Assembly (NCBI GenBank): GCA_963281255.1
Contig: OY725488.1
Coordinates: 7,599,524-7,663,523 of the forward strand
From: Aphrocallistes beatrix
Lineage: Eukaryota > Porifera > Hexactinellida > Sceptrulophora > Aphrocallistidae
Reading direction: 5' to 3'
Length of the DNA: 64,000 bases
Shown: piece after piece, positions 42,801 to 49,756 of the stretch
Layout of the letters: every line of letters begins with the position of its first letter
Position numbering within the stretch: position 1 is the first letter of the stretch
Position numbers and translations under genes: made by a program
Notes under the pieces: model-generated
Told to the model about the DNA's origin: nothing
What the model saw: the letters and a program-made list of their open reading frames with translations, nothing else
Databases searched by the model: none

Positions 42801-44378
42801 AAAATACCCGTTCTCTACATTATGCCACAGGACACCCAGTGGTAGACTGATCGATAAATATAACCCAAATGCCCGTTCTCTACATAATGCCACAGGACAA
42901 CCAGTGGTGGACTGATCGAAAAGTATATGCCATAATGCCCGTTCTCTACATAATGCCACAGGACACCCAGTGGTGGACTGATCGAAAAGTATAACCCAAA
43001 ATGCCCATTCTCTACATAATGCCACAGGACACCAAGTGGTAGACTGATCGATAAATATAACCCAAATGCCCGTTCTCTACATAATGCCACAGGACACCAA
43101 GTGGTAGACTGATCGATAAATATAACCCAAATGCCCGTTATCTACATAATGCCACAGGATAACCAGTGGTGGACTGATCAAAAGCATAACCCAAAATACC
43201 CATTCTCTACATAATGCCACAGGACAACCAGTGGTGGACTGATCGAAAAGTATAACCCAAAATACCCATTCTCTACATAACGCCACAGGACAACCAGTGG
43301 TGGACTGATCGAAAAGTATAACCCAAAATACCCGTTCTCTACATAATGCCACAGGACACCCAGTGGTGGACTGATCGAAAAGTATATTCCAAAATACCCG
43401 TTCTCTACATAATGCCACAGGGCGCCAAGTGGTGGACTGATCGAAAAGTATAACCCAAAATGCCCATTCTCTACATAATGCCACAGGACAACCAGTGGTG
43501 GATTGATCGAAAAGTATAACCCAAAATGCCCGTTCTCTACATAATGCCACAGGACACCCAGTGGTGGATTGATCGAAAAGTATAACCCAAAATGCCCGTT
43601 CTCTACATAATGCCACAGGACACCCAGTGGTGGACTGATCGAGAAGTATAACCCAAAATACCCGTTCTCTACATAATGCCACAGGACACCCAGTGGTGGA
43701 CTGATCGAAAAGTATAACCCAAAATGCCCATTCTCTACATAATGCCACAGGCCACCAGTGGTGGACTGATCGAAAAGTATAACCCAAAATACCCGTTCTC
43801 TACATAATGCCACAGGACACCAAGTGGTAGACTGATCGATAAATATAACCCAAATGCCCGTTATCTACATAATGCCACAGGATAACCAGTGGTGGACTGA
43901 TCAAAAGCATAACCCAAAATACCCATTCTCTACATAATGCCACAGGACAACCAGTGGTGGACTGATCGAAAAGTATAACCCAAAATACCCATTCTCTACA
44001 TAACGCCACAGGACAACCAGTGGTGGACTGATCGAAAAGTATAACCCAAAATACCCGTTCTCTACATAATGCCACAGGACACCCAGTGGTGGACTGATCG
44101 AAAAGTATAATCCAAAATACCCGTTCTCTACATAATGCCACAGGGCGCCAAGTGGTGGACTGATCGAAAAGTATAACCCAAAATGCCCATTCTCTACATA
44201 ATGCCACAGGACAACCAGTGGTGGACTGATCGAAAAGTATAACCTAAAATAATCATTCTCTACATAATGCCACAGGATACCCAGTGGAGGACTGATCGAA
44301 AAGTATAACACAAAATACCCATTCTCTACATAATGCCACAGGACGCCCAGTGGTGGACTGATCGAAAAGTATAACCCA
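39820..44378. repeat. Satellite domain H: 1,248/1,709-bp HOR and array edge
   Basis: The marker GGACTTATCG followed by AGTATCACCC occurs at 39,821, 41,069, 41,529 and 42,778, giving intervals of 1,248, 460 and 1,249 bp. The large block 40,120-40,830 recurs at 43,077-43,787 (2,957 bp) and partly at 41,763-42,539. From about 44,240 the last monomers accumulate changes (ATAATCATTC, GGATACCCAGTGGAGG, AACACAAAATACC), and the homology stops inside a monomer at ATAACCCA. Confidence 0.8.
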
Positions 44379-44498
44379 CTAACGGTCTGTCACCGTTATT
44401 GCTATAGTACTCCTTCTAACAAATTGATCTAGAATTCTTATATTGTTAACCATTGTCATATCATAATCACATTTGTAAATAATACATGATTTCAAGAG

Positions 44499-44504
44499 AA
44501 AAAA
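44499..44504 (-). terminator. Pol III T6 terminator of the tRNA-like sequence
   Basis: Six consecutive T residues on the minus strand, three nucleotides beyond the discriminator-like A of the tRNA-like sequence. The position and length match a standard RNA polymerase III terminator and support at least past transcription. Confidence 0.55.
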
Positions 44505-44507
44505 TAT

Positions 44508-44579
44508 TGACTTCTTCGGGATTCGAACCCGCGCCAATCTGTTATCGACTCAATGCGCTAACCACTCGGCCACGAAGTC
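44508..44579 (-). tRNA. tRNA-like sequence, probably tRNA pseudogene or tRNA-derived element
   Basis: On the minus strand a 72-nt sequence runs from GACTTCG to AGAAGTC plus A. It has a good A box (TGGCCGAGTGG) and a perfect B box (GGTTCGAATCC), and its T-loop TTCGAAT is canonical. The acceptor stem pairs at six of seven positions; the seventh pair and the first T-stem pair are broken by two adjacent A residues. The D stem is imperfect and the anticodon arm does not form a normal five-bp stem. If the loop is read as TCGATAA the anticodon position reads GAT, but with C instead of T at position 33, so the isotype is uncertain. A similar A-box region occurs in class II serine tRNAs, but no long variable arm is present. 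A run of six T residues follows three bases after the 3' end. Best read as a Pol III-competent tRNA relic or SINE-type head. Confidence 0.6.
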
Positions 44580-44904
44580 CCACGTCTTTGAAATCTTTTG
44601 AAATTATATCAGTATCAATGCTTCGTGTGGAGTAGTGGGGTTAGCCAGTGGTGGGATGACTGATGAATTTGAACAAGTTAATCTGAACACGATAGGGTAT
44701 GCGTCGTTAACATAGGAAAATTTACTCAATCGAAGGATGTGAAAGCGGGGCGTTCCACCAAGAACAGAACGGGTGTATTGTATGGGTTGGTTAATTGTAA
44801 TAGTGATTCGAGTCATGTCATACGTATACATAGACTTATCAAGTTGCAGGTATTCTTAGCAAGGTACTACTCGTGTTGATCTAGTCATTATTGATTAGTA
44901 CAAG

Positions 44905-44985
44905 CACGCTTCGCTTGCTTGCGCTGCGCGGCTTGCGGACACTGTGTATCCGCAGAGTCGCCCTGCGGGCGCCTGGAGTCACTCA
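44905..44985. repeat. GC-rich dispersed element, copy 1
   Basis: A GC-rich island in AT-rich DNA, with the strings CTTCGCTTGCTTGCGC, GCGGACAC and GTGT followed by CC. The reverse complement of the segment around 56,985-57,055 carries the same strings in the same order, so this looks like one of two diverged, oppositely oriented copies of a repeat. No terminal repeats or coding capacity are visible. Confidence 0.45.
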
Positions 44986-45195
44986 ATCAAACATATTTTG
45001 GATTTTTTTCCTTTATATAAATATTGTAAACAAAGGTCGACGAATAATTTCTCATATGGATCCGAAAATATAATATTCAAAATCTACAGCACTAAAAACC
45101 CCATGTCAACCGTTGAAAGCAAGTTTCTAGCATATTTTTGAGATTTGTTTACTTTATGTATCTATTTTTCAGAACTTAGAGAAAAAGAGTCTTGC

Positions 45196-45210
45196 ATGAT
45201 AAAATGCTAA
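45196..45210 (+). promoter_or_regulatory. Short upstream reading frame overlapping the GNPTG start
   Basis: ATG ATA AAA TGC TAA begins eight bases before the GNPTG ATG and ends inside its second codon, in a different frame. If it lies in the mRNA it would compete for initiating ribosomes. Whether it is transcribed depends on the 5' end; the acceptor-like AG at 45,171-45,172 lies upstream, so it would be included. Confidence 0.35.
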
Positions 45211-46322
45211 AAATCATGGTTTTATATGCACTTCTAATCGCTGTGCGTCCATTCGATATGAACTCTCTCATGAGTCATTCCTCTATAAAACGATCTGACA
45301 AAATAAACGAAGGCACTTCTGTGCGGATAGTAGAACCTAGTCATTTTGGAATGAATTCCAGTCCGCGCAAATTGAAGATTGATTCCTTAGTGGATCCTAG
45401 CAAGGCAGAGGGTCCCTCCCATCTGCTCCAACTAAGAGGACACTGTTTCAAACTTGAGAATGAAGAGTATACCTTTGAATTTTGTCCTTTCTATAACGTC
45501 AGTCAGCGTGAGGTGAGCACTCGTTGGAATCCTTACTACGGGTTGCTGGGCGTGTGGAGTGGTTGGATCTTTGACAATACCTCGGACTACATCACGGGAA
45601 TGCAGTACACGCATGGAGACACCTGTGGCGAGGGAGGATACAAGAAGTCTGAGATTTTCTTCCAATGCAGTGAGGTGAACAACAGCCTGCACTGGGCGAA
45701 TGAGACAGAGAGGTGTATGTTTAAGTTTATTTTCTTGACGCAACTGGTATGTCGGGAAGAGTGGCTTGCAGTGTTTCCACACCTCAAAGATAGCAATCGA
45801 GAGGCCTGGCTTCGCGTACAGTTGGATCACTCTCTCGGCTATCTGACAGAGAAGGGGGTCTGCCATGTGAAGAAAGAGATACTAAAGGAGGTAGGGTGGG
45901 TACACGAGTTGAATTTAACAAGACTGAAGAATCACGAGGCCCAACAGAAGAATGGTGGCCAATCTCTCTATGATCGCTCCTCATACATCAGATCTCAGCC
46001 TCTAGATTGCAGTGGGTGTGAGAAAGAACTGAAGATGGCCAATAACCAACTGAACCGAACACTCACGATTCTACAGCAAATAAATGCAACCCTGCTATCC
46101 AATGCTAATAATCAGTCTGCTGATTCCGTCGTCACTTCTCTGATTGAATTGCTAGCCTATGCTACGCCAACTACAACTGCATCACATCTCACTACTAACG
46201 AGACTGTTGCTAACCTTACAAGCAGCAGCAATGAAGGGGTAGAAGTATTGCGAGAGACCGACACCCCTTTAGATGAATTAAGTGAATTTGTAGAGATAGA
46301 GGAGGATCACAATCCTTCTTAG
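45204..46322 (+). CDS. GNPTG: N-acetylglucosamine-1-phosphotransferase subunit gamma (GNPTG), single exon
   Basis: 372 aa. GNPTG is the regulatory subunit of the Golgi GlcNAc-1-phosphotransferase that starts mannose-6-phosphate tagging of lysosomal hydrolases. The N-terminus (MLKIMVLYALLIAV) looks like a signal peptide. Residues about 76-190 form an MRH lectin-like domain with six cysteines (C81, C94, C141, C155, C171, C183) and the family motifs FEFCPFYNVS and LLGVWSGW. N-glycosylation sequons occur at N98, N125, N159 and N166. The Ser/Thr-rich tail after about residue 290 makes it longer than the human protein (305 aa). I chose ATG 45,204 because it gives the signal peptide; the frame is open upstream but only from a TTG. 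A four-codon upstream frame at 45,196 overlaps this start. An acceptor-like TTTTTCAG ends 31 bp upstream. Identification is strong; glucosidase II beta shares the MRH fold but lacks this layout. Confidence 0.9.
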   Translation: MLKIMVLYALLIAVRPFDMNSLMSHSSIKRSDKINEGTSVRIVEPSHFGMNSSPRKLKIDSLVDPSKAEGPSHLLQLRGHCFKLENEEYTFEFCPFYNVSQREVSTRWNPYYGLLGVWSGWIFDNTSDYITGMQYTHGDTCGEGGYKKSEIFFQCSEVNNSLHWANETERCMFKFIFLTQLVCREEWLAVFPHLKDSNREAWLRVQLDHSLGYLTEKGVCHVKKEILKEVGWVHELNLTRLKNHEAQQKNGGQSLYDRSSYIRSQPLDCSGCEKELKMANNQLNRTLTILQQINATLLSNANNQSADSVVTSLIELLAYATPTTTASHLTTNETVANLTSSSNEGVEVLRETDTPLDELSEFVEIEEDHNPS

Positions 46323-46808
46323 TTCATTTAGGTCCTGAAGATTGTTCATTTTCATAATATATGTACTGGTTTAATACATAAATGAGAGGCAATATTCTCG
46401 TATTTGCAATTGTATACTCGTATCATCGGAGTATGTATAGCACATTGTACACGTTGCACGTACTGTTGCATGAGAGAGGGACAATCACCATTACAATCCT
46501 ACTCAGAATATCCTTCCATATCGTTCATATGTCTGGTTCGTGTTCATTCTTTGGTTTATGTTCCTTCTTCCAATTTACCTAATCTGACCTGACATGCATA
46601 CAACTTCTGAAATTACATCTTTATTGTGTGGATTCATAATTACTAATTAAATATTCCGTAACAGGTGCTACGATTGCAACACTAGTTTACCCTAGTGATG
46701 AGAGGTCTAGTTTTGAATTAAATTATCTTGAATTTAAAATACATAGCTACAATTATTTAATATCTGATTGCTCCCATGTGTTACAAAATATAAATTAAAT
46801 ATTTAGAT
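46323..46808. other. Intergenic, AT-rich
   Basis: 486 bp between GNPTG and the zinc-finger gene. An ATTAAA at 46,646-46,651 may be the GNPTG polyadenylation signal; no AATAAA is seen closer. A 66-codon frame starting at 46,382 has no recognisable features. The region ends with TTAAATATTTAG two bases before the next ATG. Confidence 0.6.
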
Positions 46809-47738
46809 ATGTCCTCTGGCTTTTTTCCGAGTTATTATGGAGATAAAATTGCTTCAAAAAGGTCAGTGTCTGGTTCTCCCTCTAGGACGAGTAGGCGTTA
46901 CTTCTGCGTAGAGTGTGATAGAGAGTACACCTCTGCTTATTCCTTATACAGACATTTCTCAGTTATTCATAGAATTAGCTACGACAAGCAGGCTAGTCTG
47001 TCGCCCCCGTCTCCTGCAAAATCTCTTCCAGAAACTTCTACCGTGCCGTCATGTGAAGAACCTGTTCCGATCGATAAATCCTGTCCTTTGTGTTCAGTCT
47101 CCTTAGGTCGGAGCTCGTACGCACGACACATGATCAGCGAGCATGACACCGAACCTTTTGTCTGTACGACATGTGGCTATCGCTTTACCGAATATAAGGA
47201 GCTTATCTCGCACAAACAAATTCATATTGAAGGCAAACAGGCGTCGGTTAGAAGTGTCGACCATTCCAGCATTGAAAGTGAAGAGAATGAATCTAATCTT
47301 TCAGCTCCAGTTAGTTCACCTGCTAAGAAAAATGTTCTTAAATGTGAATATTGTCTGAAAGAGTTAGCCACGTTGTGGCATATGTTTGGTCACTCTACCA
47401 GCCATAATGCCTCATTCCTGGAACCGGGCAAGAATGGAATGTATAATTGCAACTTCTGCAACAAGAAGTTTATACGTCGAGGTCACATTTCTAGTCATTT
47501 GTACAACCACCGTGATCTCCTGAAGTGCAAGTCTTGCGACAAACAGTGCTTCAGCTGGGAAGGCTGGAATCAACACGTCAAACAATGTGCTCCAGACTCG
47601 ACTGCTGATGAGTCTTTTGCACCTCCTCCTGATAGTGAAAATATTACGGAAAGCGAACAATTATCCAGTCAAGACGAAAAACAGAAGTCGAGTCAAGAGA
47701 TATTCCCCGACTCCTATGGGTCTGAGGATACCATCTAA
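46809..47738 (+). CDS. C2H2 zinc-finger protein, six fingers, single exon
   Basis: 309 aa, probably a nuclear DNA- or RNA-binding protein. Six zinc fingers can be read: C33/C36/H49/H54, C92/C95/H107/H112, C119/C122/H135/H139, C179/C182/H195/H199, C214/C217/H230/H234 and C240/C243/H256/C260. The last ends in cysteine (C2HC type). Fingers 1, 2 and 3 are separated by long Ser/Pro-rich linkers (about residues 55-90 and 141-175) and lack TGEKP-type linkers. The C-terminus from about 261 is acidic and Ser/Gln-rich with no finger. I cannot assign an orthologue; linkers of this kind argue against a KRAB-type or long tandem array. It is a single uninterrupted frame and the start codon follows an AG by two bases. 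Confidence 0.8.
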   Translation: MSSGFFPSYYGDKIASKRSVSGSPSRTSRRYFCVECDREYTSAYSLYRHFSVIHRISYDKQASLSPPSPAKSLPETSTVPSCEEPVPIDKSCPLCSVSLGRSSYARHMISEHDTEPFVCTTCGYRFTEYKELISHKQIHIEGKQASVRSVDHSSIESEENESNLSAPVSSPAKKNVLKCEYCLKELATLWHMFGHSTSHNASFLEPGKNGMYNCNFCNKKFIRRGHISSHLYNHRDLLKCKSCDKQCFSWEGWNQHVKQCAPDSTADESFAPPPDSENITESEQLSSQDEKQKSSQEIFPDSYGSEDTI

Positions 47739-48326
47739 TCATTCCTCGAGTCGATGCTTCTTCATTATTTTTCAGAGAAACAATCTTCACTTTTTGTAGA
47801 CCTTTCCCGTAAACACTAAATTTTAATTGATTTTAAATTTTCAACTACGTCGTATACTATTAGTAAATCCGTTTGTAATTCCTAGGTATTTACAGTTATT
47901 TTCAGAATAAAAGACGTGATTTACACTTGCACCAGAGTGATGGCTATTAGGTTGTGATTTGAAATATATGTATTTTAAATTATGCAGATCCATTATAAGA
48001 GCATGGGGGACTGGGGGGGGAGGGACCCCAATTTCTTATGAGTGAGGAGACCCACTTTCCAGATCTCTCATTTTCTACTCTTATCATGGGTAGAGCTTCC
48101 TACCCCATGATGAGAGTAGATCTGATTGAATATGGAACCATTCCAAGCTCAATTCGTGAACTAATTACCTTAACAATGTAATGACTTAAGCGCTTCATCA
48201 GCAAATAATATTTTCGAATCCTACGCCAACTAGACTTTATGACGAATTGATTTAAAGTTCATGCGAACTACACTATGATAGCACAACTGACCATACTTAT
48301 GCCAATATAGTAGATATTACTTAAGT
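47739..48326. other. Intergenic with polyA signal and hairpin
   Basis: 588 bp. An AATAAA at 47,906-47,911 is a good polyadenylation signal for the zinc-finger gene, 168 bp after its stop. A G-rich stretch lies at about 48,006-48,027 and a near-perfect inverted repeat at 48,075-48,119. The last 200 bp upstream of RRP4 show no evident TATA box. Confidence 0.65.
48075..48119. repeat. Hairpin-forming inverted repeat
   Basis: Left arm CTACTCTTATCATGGGTAG (48,075-48,093) and right arm CTACCCCATGATGAGAGTAG (48,100-48,119) are complementary except for one transition and one extra C, around a six-base loop. AGATCT lies outside both arms (48,061-48,066 and 48,118-48,123). It may be a transposon remnant or a structured RNA element in a UTR; it is shorter than a usual microRNA precursor. 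Confidence 0.6.
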
Positions 48327-49187
48327 ATGGCGGAAGTACCCGTATTGCATTCAGAAGGCAAATCAAGTAAAAAATATGTCTTTGTGACGCCAGGCGAGGT
48401 GATAACCCAGGAGCCAGACTATATGCGCGGCCACGGCAGCTACAGTGATGATAAGTCTCACCTCAGGGCTTCTGTGAGTGGACGGGTAGAAAAGGTGAAC
48501 AAATTGATTTGTGTGCGGGGAGTGAAAGGGCGCTACCAGGGGGAAGTAGGGGATGTTGTGGTGGGAAGGGTGGTAGAGGTGGGGCAGAAACGATGGAAGA
48601 TTGATACAAACTCAAGACTTGATTCGATTCTTCATCTGGCGTCCATCAACCTGCCCGGAGGGGTCCTCCGTCGGAGATCGGAGGAGGATGAGCTGTTGAT
48701 GAGAGAGTATTTCTGCGAGGGAGAGTTGATCAGCGCCGAAGTCCAGCAGGTGTATGAAGACGGGTGTCTGTCGCTTCATACTCGATCTCTAAAATACGGG
48801 AAACTTCGGTACGGTACTCTCGTGAAGGTACCTCCCTACCTGATAAAGCCTTGCAAGAGCCATTTCCACAACCTCTCATCCAGCGTGAGCATCTTGATCG
48901 GTAAGAACGGCTGGGTTTGGGTGAGTCCCCGTCTCCTGGAGAACTCAGGGGACATAGGGGGGGAGACGGAAGATAACCTCCCTGAAGTGACGCCAGAAAT
49001 CCGCTCTACCATAGCCAGACTGGTGAACTGCATCCGTGCTCTCGTCGAGTACAGAGTGCTGCTGTATGAGACGAGCATCTCCTGCTGCTATGAGGACTCT
49101 CTCAAGTACAGCGAACTGAAGGAACTGATGAGGAGTGAGGCGCAGCAAGAGATCGTAATGCGAGCAAGCAACTTAGACTCCAGCTGA
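48327..49187 (+). CDS. EXOSC2: Exosome complex component RRP4 (EXOSC2), single exon
   Basis: 286 aa, close to human EXOSC2 (293 aa). RRP4 is one of the three S1/KH cap subunits that sit on the hexameric ring of the RNA exosome and guide RNA into the channel. It acts in rRNA 3' processing and RNA decay in nucleus and cytoplasm. The N-terminal domain carries the motif FVTPGEVIT at residues 19-27. An S1 domain follows at about 73-155, with GDVVVGRVVEVGQKRWKID and LASINLPGG. A KH-like domain covers about 165-270 with ILIGKNGWVWVSP at 189-201. The start is the first ATG, one base after an AAG. A polyadenylation signal lies 29 bp past the stop. RRP40 is excluded by this motif set. Its downstream neighbour RLP24 also acts in ribosome biogenesis. 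Confidence 0.93.
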   Translation: MAEVPVLHSEGKSSKKYVFVTPGEVITQEPDYMRGHGSYSDDKSHLRASVSGRVEKVNKLICVRGVKGRYQGEVGDVVVGRVVEVGQKRWKIDTNSRLDSILHLASINLPGGVLRRRSEEDELLMREYFCEGELISAEVQQVYEDGCLSLHTRSLKYGKLRYGTLVKVPPYLIKPCKSHFHNLSSSVSILIGKNGWVWVSPRLLENSGDIGGETEDNLPEVTPEIRSTIARLVNCIRALVEYRVLLYETSISCCYEDSLKYSELKELMRSEAQQEIVMRASNLDSS

Positions 49188-49215
49188 TCATTGATAATTT
49201 TGATTTGATTTAATT

Positions 49216-49221
49216 AATAAA
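49216..49221 (+). promoter_or_regulatory. Polyadenylation signal AATAAA of RRP4
   Basis: A canonical AATAAA 29 bp after the RRP4 stop codon, implying a very short 3' UTR. Confidence 0.6.
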
Positions 49222-49652
49222 TGATGCGATTTAAAGTGTAACTACGGAAAGAAGCTATGACTAATATTGGGAAAGTAAGTCGCAGGTCTTCTAATAATAT
49301 TCAGTGCAGAAGTGAAGACGGCCAGGCTGTTAACAACCATTGGCTTTTACCAGCAATTCTTTACTATGTACATAATTAACCTTTATCCTTACAATATTCT
49401 AACTCCATGATCCACGAATTTTTAATTTGTCAACTATACTCGGTATATTGGCTAATGTTACTAGCAATTACTTTGTTGTTATTAAAAGGGTAAATTCAAA
49501 ATTGAAAAATTGCAATTTTAACACCGAGGTTTACCTATAACAGCAAATGAATTCTGGTAAAAGCGATGAACTTTTAAACAACGTAGTAAAATCAGAGCCT
49601 GGAAAGTAAATGGAATTGTCAGGGGGACAAGAGTGTAATTGTTAATTAGATG

Positions 49653-49699
49653 CTGTTACTCGTAACAGTTGACAGCAGAAATAGCTATAGCTGTAACAG
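49653..49699. promoter_or_regulatory. GTAACAG palindrome plus third half-site upstream of RLP24
   Basis: CTGTTACTCGTAACAG (49,653-49,668) is a perfect 7-bp inverted repeat with a two-base spacer. A third GTAACAG lies at 49,693-49,699. The half-site fits the YAACNG core bound by Myb-type proteins. The position, 58-104 bp before the ATG, suits a promoter element; binding is inference. Confidence 0.35.
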
Positions 49700-49756
49700 A
49701 TCTCTACCATCCCTGCTCATATCCGATGTTTATTCTGCATATTTTAAAGTTTAGTA

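Larger units (their letters stand above)
1..44378. repeat. Satellite array, 66-bp monomer, higher-order organised
   Basis: About 670 head-to-tail monomers fill this span without interruption and in one orientation. The common unit is 66 bp (about 47% GC). It carries the constant blocks ACTGATCGAAAAGTATAACC, CTACATAATGCCACAGGAC and CCAGTGGTGG. Variable positions alternate between a few states: TACCCATT versus TGCCCGTT, GGACAACC versus GGACACCC, GTTCTCTAC versus GTTCGACAC, and GATCGAAAAG versus the 1-bp-shorter GATCGATAAA type. Variants occur in fixed orders that recur over 0.5-2.6 kb, giving higher-order repeats. The left end lies outside the window; the right end is at ATAACCCA, 44,371-44,378. 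Such HOR satellites are typical of centromeric, pericentromeric or subtelomeric heterochromatin, but which applies cannot be told from sequence. Two of three minus-strand frames lack stops, creating long spurious reading frames. Confidence 0.97.
44379..45203. other. Satellite-to-gene junction, intergenic
   Basis: 825 bp between the last satellite base and the GNPTG start codon. It holds the tRNA-like sequence with its T6 terminator (44,499-44,579) and a GC-rich repeat-like element (about 44,905-44,985). It also has an AT-rich stretch with a TATATAA string at 45,014-45,020 and a strong acceptor-like TCTATTTTTCAG ending at 45,172. No protein gene was recognised; reading frames of 60-75 codons here look incidental. 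Confidence 0.75.
49188..49756. other. Intergenic: RRP4 3' end and RLP24 upstream region
   Basis: 569 bp, AT-rich. Near its left end is the RRP4 polyA signal. The right part carries three GTAACAG-type sites about 60-105 bp before RLP24, two of them as a palindrome. The sequence TTTAAAGTTTAG ends two bases before the RLP24 ATG. No other gene seen. Confidence 0.6.

Noticed and set aside
725-44311. Dozens of long minus-strand reading frames with 22-aa repeats (for example 2,601-4,454 and 5,230-6,951)
   Set aside because: They follow from a stop-free 66-bp monomer. The frame flips between two unrelated peptides at 65-bp units, starts and ends occur at arbitrary monomers, and there is no promoter or unique sequence. 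Not annotated as genes.
1-44378. CRISPR-like array
   Set aside because: Units are directly adjacent with no unique spacers, and the context is eukaryotic. It is a satellite.
1-44378. Telomeric repeat because of AACCC strings
   Set aside because: AACCC occurs once per 66-bp unit within TATAACCCA and never in short tandem runs.
1-44378. CENP-B box
   Set aside because: TTCGATCAGTCCACC on the minus strand has the TTCG start but lacks the A and CGGG positions required by the consensus.
44508-44579. Functional tRNA-Ser(CGA) or tRNA-Ile(GAT)
   Set aside because: CGA and GAT can each be placed in the loop only by shifting the arm. The anticodon stem does not pair, position 33 would be wrong for GAT, and there is no long variable arm for serine.
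44891-45141. Two overlapping plus-strand frames of 60-65 codons
   Set aside because: They lie across the GC-rich repeat-like element and AT-rich DNA, with no motif or homology that I recognise.
45192-45203. Four-residue N-terminal extension of GNPTG from a TTG codon
   Set aside because: A non-ATG start is unnecessary; ATG 45,204 directly begins a signal peptide.
46382-46592. Overlapping frames of 62 and 66 codons after GNPTG
   Set aside because: Both lie in a probable 3' UTR, overlap each other in different frames and show no domain.
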